Translations under genes and position numbers: made by a program
The notes under the pieces: model-generated
Seen by the model: only the letters and a program-made list of their open reading frames with translations
Told to the model about the DNA's origin: nothing
The model's database searches: none
In this document: piece after piece, positions 48,578 to 57,401 of the stretch
Numbering within the stretch: position 1 is the first letter of the stretch
How the letters are laid out: every line of letters starts with the position of its first letter
Assembly: GCA_045659745.1 (NCBI GenBank)
Contig: JAZRCL010000089.1
Span: 1-64,000, forward strand
Source of the DNA: SVTX01 sp045659745
Lineage (GTDB): Bacteria; Bacillota; Clostridia; Oscillospirales; CAG-272
Length of the DNA: 64,000 nt
Direction: 5' to 3'

Positions 48578-51408
48578 TGGCAAAACAGATTACTATAAGA
48601 GGAGCGAGGGTACACAACCTCAAAAATATTGACGTGGATATACCGCGTGACAAGCTCGTTGTGCTTTCGGGACTGTCGGGAAGCGGCAAGTCGTCGCTTG
48701 CCTTTGACACGGTCTACGCCGAAGGACACAGACGATTTGTGGAGTCACTCTCGAGCTATGCGAGAATGTTTCTCGGTCAGCTGGACAAGCCCGACGTGGA
48801 TATTATTGAAGGACTTTCTCCGTCAATCTCCATAGACCAGAAAACAACGTCGAAAAACCCCCGTTCCACAGTCGGAACGGTGACTGAAATATACGACTAT
48901 CTGCGTTTGCTCTATGCCAGAATTGGCGTGCCACACTGTCCTGTCTGCGGCAAGGAGATAAGACAGCAGAGCGTTGACCAGATAATTGAGCGCGTGACAG
49001 CACTCCCCGATGGTGAGAGATTTATGATACTCGCACCCGTTGTTCGAGCGCAAAAGGGAATGCACGAAAAGGTGCTGTCCGACGCAAAAAAGAGCGGATA
49101 TGCGCGTGTGAGAATTGATGGCAGTATTTACGACTTGTCCGAAGAAATAAAGCTTGACAAGAACAAAAAGCATTCCATAGAGATAGTGGTTGACCGTCTT
49201 GTTATGAAGGACGGAATACGCTCGCGTCTTGCTGATTCTGTAGAGAGCGCGCTTTCGGCGGCAGACGGACATCTGCTCGTCGTCACGCTTCCCAGAGACG
49301 GTAGCGAGGGCGAGGAATTGAGCTTTTCGCAGTCTTATGCCTGCGAGGAGCACGGTATATCCGTCGGCGAGCTTGAGCCGAGAATGTTCTCATTTAACAA
49401 CCCGCAGGGAGCTTGCCCACACTGTTCGGGACTTGGCGACACAAGACGAATCGCGCTGGATAGGGTTATACCTGATAAGTCTTTGTCACTGCGCGAGGGT
49501 GCGATAAACGTAAACGGATTCAAGAGCCTTGAGGACGAGAGTTGGAACGGACCGCTTTTCTCGGCGGTCGGTGAAAAATTTGGATTTGACCTCAACACTC
49601 CAGTAAAGGACTTTTCGGATAAGGCTTATGACGTACTGATGTACGGAAGCGGCGTGGAAAAATACGACGTCGTAAGATATTTCGGCGGCGAGGCGCACAG
49701 ACGTCTTGCATCGTTTGACGGCGTAATCCCCATGATCGAGCAGAGAATGGCAATGGGTATGGCTGCGGAATATTACGAGCAGTTTGTTGAAGAAGCACCC
49801 TGTGCGTACTGCCATGGACAAAGACTCAACCCGCTTTCGCTTGCGGTGACTGTCGGCGGCATAAATCTGCACGAGTTCTGCACAATGTCGGTTGAAAAGG
49901 AGCTTGAGTTTGTAAATAACCTCACCCTGACTGAGACCGAGCAGGAAATATCCCGCGAGATACTCAAGGAGATAAGAGCAAGGCTTGGCTTCCTTGTCAG
50001 CGTTGGACTCGAGTATCTCACACTCTCGCGTAAAGCGGGAACACTCTCGGGAGGTGAAGCGCAGAGAATAAGACTTGCCACACAGATAGGATCATCTCTT
50101 GTTGGCGTGCTTTATATACTTGACGAGCCAAGTATCGGACTCCATCAGAGAGATAACTCCAAGCTCATAGCAACGCTCAAACGCTTACGCGATATAGGAA
50201 ATACAGTTATCGTAGTTGAGCACGACGAGGAGACTATGGAGGAGTCGGATTATATAGTTGACATTGGCCCCGGCGCGGGAATCCACGGCGGTCACGTGGT
50301 CGCCGCGGGTACTCCCGACGAGGTAAAAAACAATCCCCAGTCTATCACAGGCGCATATCTGTCGGGCAGAAAAAAGATAGAAATTCCCCAAAGCAGACGC
50401 GAGGGCAACGGTAATTTTCTGACCGTCAAGGGCGCTTGTCACAATAATCTTAAATGTATTGACGTGGATATTCCGCTTGGCAAATTCGTTTGCGTGACGG
50501 GTGTTTCGGGCTCGGGTAAATCCTCGCTTGTAAACGGCATAATTTATCCCAAGCTCGCGCACGAACTCAACCGCGCTATTTCTTATCCGGGCAAGAACAA
50601 TGGGGTTGAAGGACTTGAAAAACTTGACAAGGTCATTTGTATAGATCAGAGCCCTATAGGACGTACGCCGCGCTCAAACCCTGCAACATACACGGGGCTG
50701 TTCACGGACATACGCGACCTTTTTGCGCAGACCAAGGATGCAAAGGCGAAGGGTTATAGTGCAGGCAGATTTTCCTTTAACGTAAAGGGCGGCAGATGCG
50801 AAGCCTGCGAGGGCGACGGCGTAAAGTGCATCGAGATGCACTTCTTGCCTGACGTTTATGTGACCTGCGACGTCTGCAAGGGAAAGAGATACAACCGCGA
50901 TACCCTTGAGGTAAAATACAAGGGCAAAAATATCTTTGATGTGCTTGATATGACAGTCGAGGAGGGAATACCCTTCTTTGACGGACTTCCCAAGATTCAG
51001 CGCAAGCTACAGACACTTTACGACGTTGGACTTGGATACGTAAAGATAGGACAGTCGTCAACGACCTTGTCCGGTGGCGAGGCGCAGAGAGTAAAGCTTG
51101 CGACAGAACTTTCAAAGCGTAGCACGGGTAAGACTATTTATATACTTGATGAGCCCACCACGGGACTCCATACGCATGACGTTGCAAAGCTTTTGGAGGT
51201 GCTAAACCGCATCTGCGACGGCGGAAATACCGTGCTTGTAATTGAGCATAATCTTGACGTAATAAAAACCGCAGACCATATCATCGACCTCGGTCCCGAG
51301 GGAGGTGACGGAGGTGGAACAGTCGTTGCCACTGGTACGCCCGAGGAGGTTGCAAGAGTACAAGGCTCTTATACCGGTCAGTATTTGAAGAAGATATTGG
51401 ATAAATGA
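48577..51408 (+). CDS. uvrA: UvrABC system protein A
   Basis: The 943-residue ABC-type ATPase scans DNA for damage. It has two Walker A sites (GLSGSGKSSL near residue 31, GVSGSGKSSL near 641), two signature motifs (LSGGEAQRIRLA and LSGGEAQRVKLA) and zinc modules around CPHCSG/CAYCHGQ and CEACEGDG/CDVCKGKR. Length is standard. It starts at the uvrB stop. A structured repeat begins within 10 bases of its stop and probably ends the transcript. Confidence 0.98.
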   Translation: MAKQITIRGARVHNLKNIDVDIPRDKLVVLSGLSGSGKSSLAFDTVYAEGHRRFVESLSSYARMFLGQLDKPDVDIIEGLSPSISIDQKTTSKNPRSTVGTVTEIYDYLRLLYARIGVPHCPVCGKEIRQQSVDQIIERVTALPDGERFMILAPVVRAQKGMHEKVLSDAKKSGYARVRIDGSIYDLSEEIKLDKNKKHSIEIVVDRLVMKDGIRSRLADSVESALSAADGHLLVVTLPRDGSEGEELSFSQSYACEEHGISVGELEPRMFSFNNPQGACPHCSGLGDTRRIALDRVIPDKSLSLREGAINVNGFKSLEDESWNGPLFSAVGEKFGFDLNTPVKDFSDKAYDVLMYGSGVEKYDVVRYFGGEAHRRLASFDGVIPMIEQRMAMGMAAEYYEQFVEEAPCAYCHGQRLNPLSLAVTVGGINLHEFCTMSVEKELEFVNNLTLTETEQEISREILKEIRARLGFLVSVGLEYLTLSRKAGTLSGGEAQRIRLATQIGSSLVGVLYILDEPSIGLHQRDNSKLIATLKRLRDIGNTVIVVEHDEETMEESDYIVDIGPGAGIHGGHVVAAGTPDEVKNNPQSITGAYLSGRKKIEIPQSRREGNGNFLTVKGACHNNLKCIDVDIPLGKFVCVTGVSGSGKSSLVNGIIYPKLAHELNRAISYPGKNNGVEGLEKLDKVICIDQSPIGRTPRSNPATYTGLFTDIRDLFAQTKDAKAKGYSAGRFSFNVKGGRCEACEGDGVKCIEMHFLPDVYVTCDVCKGKRYNRDTLEVKYKGKNIFDVLDMTVEEGIPFFDGLPKIQRKLQTLYDVGLGYVKIGQSSTTLSGGEAQRVKLATELSKRSTGKTIYILDEPTTGLHTHDVAKLLEVLNRICDGGNTVLVIEHNLDVIKTADHIIDLGPEGGDGGGTVVATGTPEEVARVQGSYTGQYLKKILDK

Positions 51409-51414
51409 TTTTTA

Positions 51415-51685
51415 TGATACTTTGTCAATAGCGACAAAGTATCCAAAACGCCACTTAGGAAGGGGAGGATGTCCTAATTTTTCTACCGAAAAATTTTTGC
51501 TTTGCAAAACGGACGACCCCCTCGCCCTTCCTAAGAACCATCCCCACCCCAGCGCGCCTTCGGCGCTAAGCGTTTGTGTGGGTGGGTTTCAAAAGGGCGG
51601 GAGGAATCGCAACCTCCCCCCCTTTGCGGCGGTTTTTGCTATACTTTTTGGCGCTGTTGCCAAAAAGTATAAATATAAAACGAAA
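51415..51685. repeat. Structured intergenic repeat, copy B
   Basis: The block order is the same as in copy A at 9368-9701. The start hairpin is GATACTTTGTC/GACAAAGTATC with CCAAAACGCCACTTA after it. A shared string follows (TTTTTCTACCGAAAAATTT), then the long stem GGAAGGGG with CCCTTCC. Then comes GGGAGG-AATCGCAA-CCTCCC, and the end hairpin is ATACTTTTTGGC/GCCAAAAAGTAT. It lies just downstream of uvrA, as copy A lies just downstream of the IIC gene. Confidence 0.78.
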
Positions 51686-51691
51686 AACTTA

Positions 51692-51720
51692 TAGACACAC
51701 AAGCAAAAAAGTGCTATAAT
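51692..51720 (+). promoter_or_regulatory. Promoter of the PHP phosphatase gene
   Basis: TAGACA, 17 bases and TATAAT lie 31 bases before the ATG. Confidence 0.7.
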
Positions 51721-51751
51721 TACCTTGATAAAAAACAAATAGGAAACCAAA

Positions 51752-52522
51752 ATGCTCAACTCCTACCATAACCACACATGCCGCTGCAACCACGCAAGCG
51801 GAAGTGAAAGAGAATTCATTGAAAAGGCTATTGCCTCGGGCATAAAAACTCTCGGCTTTTCCGACCACGCGCCTATGCCGTTTGAAGACGGATACTACTC
51901 GCACTTCCGTATGAAACTCAATGAAACAGACGGATATATCAAAACCCTTGAGGCCCTGCGCGATGAATACAAAAACGATATAAAAATTCATATCGGCTTT
52001 GAAGCAGAATACTATCCCGAAATATTCCCCCGAATGATAGAATTTCTATCAGACTACCCATACGAGTATCTCATTCTCGGTCAGCACGCGCTTGGCAACG
52101 AGCAAAACGACCACTACTGCTCAAGAAAAACCACCGACAAAACACATCTGTCGCGCTACGTTGACCAAGTGATAGAAGGATTTTCAACAGGGCATTTTAT
52201 CTATATCGCCCACCCCGATATATTGAATTATGTGGGTGACGATGACTTTTACAGAGCCGAGATGAGCCGACTTTGCAAGTCAGCAAAGGAGAATGATATA
52301 CCTCTTGAAATAAATATTCTCGGTATGCGCGAGGGCAGAAATTATCCCAATTTTGAGTTCTGGAAAATAGCCGCAGAGCATGGCTGTACTGCAATCCTCG
52401 GTCAAGACGCACACCACGTACCCGACGTCACAGCTCCTGAAACCGAGCAAAGAGCAATAGAGCTTGCACGTCAAGTCGGAATAAATATAATTCAGTCCCT
52501 CGAGGACAGATTGGAAAAATAA
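51752..52522 (+). CDS. PHP-family histidinol-phosphatase
   Basis: The 256-residue protein has the PHP metal motifs NSYHNHTCRCNHASGS and GFSDHAPMPF, a glutamate-containing strand (IHIGFEAEYYPE), an internal HYC/HPD part (IAHPDILNYV) and the late DAHH motif (LGQDAHHVPD). This matches the HisJ class of histidinol phosphatases, though no other his gene is nearby and the true substrate may differ. The ATG at 51752 has an aaaccaaa-like weak SD. Its stop overlaps the next start (TAATGA). Confidence 0.86.
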   Translation: MLNSYHNHTCRCNHASGSEREFIEKAIASGIKTLGFSDHAPMPFEDGYYSHFRMKLNETDGYIKTLEALRDEYKNDIKIHIGFEAEYYPEIFPRMIEFLSDYPYEYLILGQHALGNEQNDHYCSRKTTDKTHLSRYVDQVIEGFSTGHFIYIAHPDILNYVGDDDFYRAEMSRLCKSAKENDIPLEINILGMREGRNYPNFEFWKIAAEHGCTAILGQDAHHVPDVTAPETEQRAIELARQVGINIIQSLEDRLEK

Positions 52523-53526
52523 TGATTTACACACCGCTTACAAACAAAGCCATAAAGCTTATATACAAAGCCCACGGGGGACAGATTGACAAATCGGGAT
52601 TGCCGTATGTTTTGCACCCGATACATATCGCGGAGCAGATGAAAGACGAGTATTCAACGCTTGTTGCCCTTTTGCACGACACCCTCGAGGATACGGATAT
52701 TACCCCCGAATATCTCCGTGCAGAATTTCCCGCCGAGGTCTGTGATGCGGTGGAGCTTTTGACAAAGCCCGCTGACGAGGACTATTTTGACTATATCGAG
52801 CGTCTTAAATCAAATGACCTTGCACGCCGTGTAAAGCTCTGCGACCTTGAACATAACTGTACGCTATCCCGCTTTGATACAGCCCCCGACGACTATGCAT
52901 TGGCTCGCCAAGAAAAGTATCTTAAGGCAAGAAAAATTCTGCTTGCAGAGTCAGGTAAGGGTAGGGCAACTCGCAAAGAAAAAAACCACGATAAGCCACA
53001 TCCTATAAAGCATTTTCGCACTATAACAAAGCATCGTCATAAGGTCATTTCCCATTGTTTCCGCGCAGGGATAGGCTGGCAGGGACTTTTCCACGACTTG
53101 TCCAAATATACCCCCGTTGAATTCTTCGAGGGAGCGCGTCACTACCTTGGCACTCGCAGTCCCAACGAGCGTGCTCGTGAGCTTTACGGACATTCACTTG
53201 CGTGGATGCACCATAAGGGAAGAAACAAGCACCATTACGAGTATTGGACGGACGTTGACCTTAAATCCAAGCAATACGTACCGATAGAGATGCCTTTGCG
53301 CTATGTTACAGAAATGTTCTGCGACAGAGTTGCGGCGAGCAAAATATATCAGGGCGAAAAATATACCGACCGCTCCGCACTAGACTATTTTCTCCGCGGA
53401 AGCGCCAAAAATATAATGCACCCCAATACCGCGGACCTACTCGAGTCCTGGCTCCGTATGCTTGACGCGCACGGAGAGGAAGAGACCTTTGCGTATATAA
53501 AAAGCCTCAACAAATCAAAATCATAA
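52522..53526 (+). CDS. HD phosphohydrolase fused to a DUF5662-like domain
   Basis: Residues 1-150 resemble the HD hydrolase part of Rel/SpoT enzymes (YVLHPIHIAEQM, ALLHDTLEDTDI, VKLCDLEHN). Residues 165-334 resemble a DUF5662 domain, a second HD-like fold: HRHKVISHCFRAGI, LFHDLSKYTPVEF, AWMHHKGRNKHHYEYW. No synthetase domain follows. The first domain may hydrolyse (p)ppGpp or another nucleotide; the second is of unknown role. The start overlaps the preceding stop. The fusion is uncommon as far as I know. Confidence 0.8.
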   Translation: MIYTPLTNKAIKLIYKAHGGQIDKSGLPYVLHPIHIAEQMKDEYSTLVALLHDTLEDTDITPEYLRAEFPAEVCDAVELLTKPADEDYFDYIERLKSNDLARRVKLCDLEHNCTLSRFDTAPDDYALARQEKYLKARKILLAESGKGRATRKEKNHDKPHPIKHFRTITKHRHKVISHCFRAGIGWQGLFHDLSKYTPVEFFEGARHYLGTRSPNERARELYGHSLAWMHHKGRNKHHYEYWTDVDLKSKQYVPIEMPLRYVTEMFCDRVAASKIYQGEKYTDRSALDYFLRGSAKNIMHPNTADLLESWLRMLDAHGEEETFAYIKSLNKSKS

Positions 53527-53533
53527 AAAACAT

Positions 53534-53577
53534 AAGCTCCTCATACTATTATGTAGATAATAGAGAGGAGCTTTTTT
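53534..53577 (+). promoter_or_regulatory. Terminator-like hairpin that holds the dacF SD
   Basis: AAGCTCCTC (53534-53542) pairs with GAGGAGCTT (53565-53573), and an inner ACTATTA/TAATAG extends the stem. The right arm contains the SD GAGGAG, 7 bases before the dacF ATG at 53578, and is followed by a T run. It is at once an intrinsic-terminator shape and an SD-sequestering hairpin. Confidence 0.75.
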
Positions 53578-54771
53578 ATGAAATTTAAGAAATTTTTATG
53601 TCTTTTTATGACCGTTATTATTCTTATTTGTCCGCTTTCAATCAATGCAACTGACTATGAAATGCCCATAAACGACGATGCACTTTACACATCGGCAGGT
53701 GTGTCAGTTGAGGGAAACGAATTTGACTGCAAGAGCGTTATACTTATGGAGGCCAACACAGGAAAAATAATCTATACCCAAAACGCCGACGAGGCTCTGC
53801 CTCCCGCATCCGTCACCAAAGTAATGACGCTTTTGCTCGTAATGGAAGCCATAGACGTAGGTAAAATAAAGCTTGACGATATGGTATCCGTCAGCGAGCG
53901 TGCGGCATCGATGGGGGGCTCGCAAATATTTCTTGAGGTTGGCGAGCAGATGAGCGTGGAGGATATGCTCAAGAGTGTTATAATTGCGTCTGCTAATGAC
54001 GCGGCTTGCGCCCTTGCCGAGTTCTGTGAGGGTAGTGAGGCGGCTTTCGTTGAAAAAATGAACAAAAAAGCCACAGATCTTGGAATGAAAAACACGCATT
54101 TTGAGAACACAAACGGTCTTGACGACACGGCGGAGAACCACGTCACATCCGCGCGTGACATAGCAATTATGTCGCGTGAGCTTATAAAGCATGAAAAAAT
54201 ACTTGAGTACAGCTCGATATGGATGGATACCGTCCGTGACGGTGCGTTTGGGCTGACAAACACAAACCGTCTCGTGCGCTATTATCAGGGCTGTACGGGA
54301 CTTAAAACAGGCTCGACCGACAAAGCAGGCTTTTGTATCAGTGCGACTGCCGAAAGAAACGGAGTCTCACTTATCTGCGTAGTTATGGGTGCGCCGACCA
54401 GAGATATAAGAAACAACATAGCAACGACTCTGTTCGACCGAGGTTTTGCAAAATACGAGATGTATTCTTCTGATGGCGACACTATTGAAAATATCAGAAT
54501 GCTTGGTTCAAAGGACAGATTCGCCACGCTTGAATATCCTCAGTTTACTTATCTCGCAGACAAAGGAACGTCGTTCAAGATTACTAAGAATTTGGTTTTG
54601 AATGACAATATCTGCGCTCCGCTCTCAAAGGGTGACGTTGTGGGCAAGGTGAAATATATGCTTGACGGCAAGGAGATAGGCAGTGTTGACGTTGTAGTAT
54701 GTGACGACGTGGAAAGAATAGGGTATTATACACTTATTTTTAGAGCATTTTCGCGTTTTTTTCTTAAATAA
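53578..54771 (+). CDS. dacF: D-alanyl-D-alanine carboxypeptidase (DacF-like)
   Basis: The 397-residue penicillin-binding protein has a signal peptide (FLCLFMTVIILICPLSINA). Its active-site serine is in PPASVTKVMTLL (SVTK), the SxN motif appears as ASANDAACALAE, and KTGS as GLKTGSTDKAG. It trims the peptide side chain of peptidoglycan outside the cell, and DacF types act in spore cortex formation. A C-terminal domain of about 80 residues and a final hydrophobic end complete it. A hairpin that hides the SD lies just upstream. Confidence 0.92.
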   Translation: MKFKKFLCLFMTVIILICPLSINATDYEMPINDDALYTSAGVSVEGNEFDCKSVILMEANTGKIIYTQNADEALPPASVTKVMTLLLVMEAIDVGKIKLDDMVSVSERAASMGGSQIFLEVGEQMSVEDMLKSVIIASANDAACALAEFCEGSEAAFVEKMNKKATDLGMKNTHFENTNGLDDTAENHVTSARDIAIMSRELIKHEKILEYSSIWMDTVRDGAFGLTNTNRLVRYYQGCTGLKTGSTDKAGFCISATAERNGVSLICVVMGAPTRDIRNNIATTLFDRGFAKYEMYSSDGDTIENIRMLGSKDRFATLEYPQFTYLADKGTSFKITKNLVLNDNICAPLSKGDVVGKVKYMLDGKEIGSVDVVVCDDVERIGYYTLIFRAFSRFFLK

Positions 54772-54796
54772 AGCATAAATAAAGCATAATAAACTA

Positions 54797-54825
54797 TTGC
54801 AAAAAATTCACGAGCATGATATAAT
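54797..54825 (+). promoter_or_regulatory. Promoter of pgi
   Basis: TTGCAA, 17 bases and TATAAT lie 31 bases before the ATG at 54857. Confidence 0.8.
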
Positions 54826-54856
54826 GAAATCAGTAAATTGAAAGGAATTTTGTAAA

Positions 54857-56194
54857 ATGTCAGTTAAGTTAAACGATAAGTATCTTGGCGGATTTATAGA
54901 ATCCCACGAATATGAGGGCATACGTCCTCTCGTCAGCGCAGCTCACGAGCAGATAGTAAACAGAAACGGCGCAGGAAATGATTTTCTCGGTTGGGTTGAC
55001 CTTCCCGAAAATTACGACAAGGAAGAGTTTGCTCGCATAAAAGTTGCGGCTGAAAAAATCAAAAAAAGCTGTGACGTATTTATTGTTATCGGTATCGGCG
55101 GATCGTACCTCGGTGCTCGCGCGGTTATCGAATTTCTCAAGTCCCCCAACTATAACAATGTAAAAAAGGACACTCCTGACATATACTTTGCAGGTTGTGA
55201 TATAAGCGCGGCTTCGATTGCTGAGCTTGTAGAGATATGCGAGGGACGTGACGTTTGTATCAATGTTATTTCCAAATCCGGAACGACAACAGAGCCGGCG
55301 GTAGCATTCAGAGTTTTCCGCGGGATGCTTGAGAAAAAGTATGGCGTTGAGGGCGCAAAAGAGAGAATTTTTGTGACCACAGACAAGGCGCGCGGAACTC
55401 TCAAGGGCTTCTCTGACAAGATGGGATACGATACATACGTAGTACCCGACGACGTTGGTGGAAGATTTTCGGTTCTCACCGCGGTAGGACTTCTTCCCAT
55501 AGCAGTCGCAGGCATCGATATTGACGCTCTTATGCAGGGCGCGGCAGATGCGAGAGTTGCTTATTCCGTAAACGATATTGAAAAGAATGACGCATACAGA
55601 TACGCAGCTATAAGAAATATACTCTATAACAAGGGCAAGACCACCGAAATTCTTGCGGGATATGAGTCCTATGCGAGAATGTTCAACGAGTGGTTTAAGC
55701 AGCTTTACGGCGAGAGCGAGGGCAAGGACAAGAAGGGAATTTTCCCCGCGTCAGTTATCTTCTCAACAGACCTTCACTCCCTTGGTCAGTATATTCAGGA
55801 CGGTATGAGAAATCTTTTTGAGACAGTAATTGCTATTGAGGACACAGGTGTTTCCTTCAATATCCCTTATGACGAGGAGAACATAGACGGACTCAACTTT
55901 GTAGCGAATACTGACCTCAACACAGTAAAGAAGCTCGCTATGCAGGGAACGCTTCTTGCTCACGTTGACGGCGGAGTTCCGAACATTCTTATTGAGGTAG
56001 CGGACAGAAGCGCATATTCTATGGGTTATCTTATTTATTTCTTTGAGATAGCTTGCGCTGTATCGGGATATATGCTCGGTGTAAATCCCTTCAACCAGCC
56101 CGGTGTTGAGGCGTACAAGAAGAATATGTTTGCGCTTCTTGGCAAGCCCGGATACGAGGAAATGAAGGCCGAACTTGAGGCAAGACTCGGCTAA
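54857..56194 (+). CDS. pgi: Glucose-6-phosphate isomerase
   Basis: The 445-residue enzyme interconverts glucose 6-phosphate and fructose 6-phosphate in glycolysis. Motifs are VIGIGGSYLGARAVIEF, VISKSGTTTEPAVAFR and, near the end, the catalytic lysine region NPFNQPGVEAYKKNMFALL. The length is the short Firmicute type. The SD is gaaagga. It is monocistronic with a clear promoter. Confidence 0.96.
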   Translation: MSVKLNDKYLGGFIESHEYEGIRPLVSAAHEQIVNRNGAGNDFLGWVDLPENYDKEEFARIKVAAEKIKKSCDVFIVIGIGGSYLGARAVIEFLKSPNYNNVKKDTPDIYFAGCDISAASIAELVEICEGRDVCINVISKSGTTTEPAVAFRVFRGMLEKKYGVEGAKERIFVTTDKARGTLKGFSDKMGYDTYVVPDDVGGRFSVLTAVGLLPIAVAGIDIDALMQGAADARVAYSVNDIEKNDAYRYAAIRNILYNKGKTTEILAGYESYARMFNEWFKQLYGESEGKDKKGIFPASVIFSTDLHSLGQYIQDGMRNLFETVIAIEDTGVSFNIPYDEENIDGLNFVANTDLNTVKKLAMQGTLLAHVDGGVPNILIEVADRSAYSMGYLIYFFEIACAVSGYMLGVNPFNQPGVEAYKKNMFALLGKPGYEEMKAELEARLG

Positions 56195-56250
56195 TGCTCA
56201 AAATGCGGCAATTTATTGCAAAAAAAATGAATAAATTGTACTAATAGCAC

Positions 56251-56279
56251 TTGAAAAATTGTAATTTTTGTGTTATAAT
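56251..56279 (+). promoter_or_regulatory. Promoter of the small P-loop gene
   Basis: TTGAAA, 17 bases and TATAAT lie about 100 bases before the ATG at 56377. The leader between has no clear riboswitch. Confidence 0.7.
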
Positions 56280-56376
56280 ATGAAAAACAAGACCTAGACC
56301 GCATATGCTTTGGTCAAGGTAATGGAGATTTTAAATACTTATATAAAGCCGCGCTTGCGCGACGAGGAGGTTAATT

Positions 56377-56784
56377 ATGTTAAAGCTTATCATTGGTGTT
56401 AAGGGAACGGGTAAGACCAAGGACCTTATTGCAAGAGTAAACGAAGCATCGGAAAAGTCCGAAGGCACTGTTGTATGTATTGAAAAGGGAATTGGACTTC
56501 GTTTTGACGTTAAATACAGCGTAAGACTTATAAATACAAACGAATACCTTATTTTTGATGCAGATGCTCTTTACGGCTTCATCGCTGGTATTCTTGCAAG
56601 CAATCACGACGTGACCGACGTATTCGTTGACTCTGCGCTCAAGATCGCTAACAACGACATCGTTGCATTTGACACGTTCGTTAAGGAGGTTGACGAGCTT
56701 TCTAACAACCTCAACGTAAATATCGTTATGACGTCTTCTATCCCCGCTGAAGAAGCAAGCGATATAGTTAAGAAGTACCTCTAA
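56377..56784 (+). CDS. Small P-loop protein, unknown
   Basis: The 135-residue protein begins LKLIIGVKGTGKTKDLI, a Walker A. It has a possible Walker B only in VTDVFVDSALKI, and no other NTPase motif. A second strand and helix set ends with VDELSNNLNVNIVMTSSIPAEE. It is soluble. A strong agaggagg-like SD (cgaggagg) and a promoter suggest good expression. I know of no assigned function for it; it may bind a nucleotide or act as a subunit of a larger ATPase. Confidence 0.75.
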   Translation: MLKLIIGVKGTGKTKDLIARVNEASEKSEGTVVCIEKGIGLRFDVKYSVRLINTNEYLIFDADALYGFIAGILASNHDVTDVFVDSALKIANNDIVAFDTFVKEVDELSNNLNVNIVMTSSIPAEEASDIVKKYL

Positions 56785-56797
56785 TACTTAAAATGCA

Positions 56798-56841
56798 TCC
56801 TTTCCGCTCTGCGCTTTCGCGCAGGGCGGAGGGTATTTTTT
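56798..56841 (+). terminator. Terminator after the P-loop gene
   Basis: CCGCTCTGCGC pairs with GCGCAGGGCGG around TTTC, then a T run. A second, weaker hairpin (CTCGGGGATATTCTCCGAG) lies at about 56861-56880 upstream of the lrp-type gene. Confidence 0.85.
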
Positions 56842-56918
56842 ACATTTTTTGAAGAGCTCGGGGATATTCTCCGAGTCTTTGTTTTATAAGGATTTTTCAA
56901 ATTGAAAGGCAGAAAAAC

Positions 56919-57401
56919 ATGAATACTCAGATTTTGAATTTGCTCGCGAAAAATGCGCGCTATACGGTAGAAGATCTCGCTGTTATGACGGGACTTGATC
57001 AGTCTGCAGTTGAGGCGGAGATAAAGGAGCTTGAGGTTGCGGGACTTATCCGCGGATACAAGACGGTTATTGACTGGGAAAGACTTGATAACGCATATGT
57101 TTCTGCCGTTATTGAGCTTAAGGTCATTCCTCAGGATGAGTATGGCTTTGAAAAGGTCGCTGAAAATATTATGAAATACGACGAGGTGGAGTCTGTCTAT
57201 CTTATGTCGGGAACGTATGACCTTTGCGTAATAGTTAAGGGCAGGACCTTCCACGAGGTGGCTATGTTCGTTGCAAAGGAGCTTGCGACAAAGCGCGAGA
57301 TAACTTCTACTGCAACTCATTTTGTGCTTCGCAGATACAAGGAGCTTGACGTTGAGCTTGTAAATACAGAAAAAGATGAAAGAGGAGCATACTCCTTATG
57401 A
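56919..57401 (+). CDS. Lrp/AsnC family transcriptional regulator
   Basis: The 160-residue regulator has an HTH in ARYTVEDLAVMTGLDQSAVEAEIKELEVAGLI and an RAM effector-binding half (VESVYLMSGTYDLCVIVKG). Family members sense amino acids. Its stop overlaps the start of an aminotransferase gene, so that gene is its probable target and partner. The SD is aaaggc. Confidence 0.9.
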   Translation: MNTQILNLLAKNARYTVEDLAVMTGLDQSAVEAEIKELEVAGLIRGYKTVIDWERLDNAYVSAVIELKVIPQDEYGFEKVAENIMKYDEVESVYLMSGTYDLCVIVKGRTFHEVAMFVAKELATKREITSTATHFVLRRYKELDVELVNTEKDERGAYSL

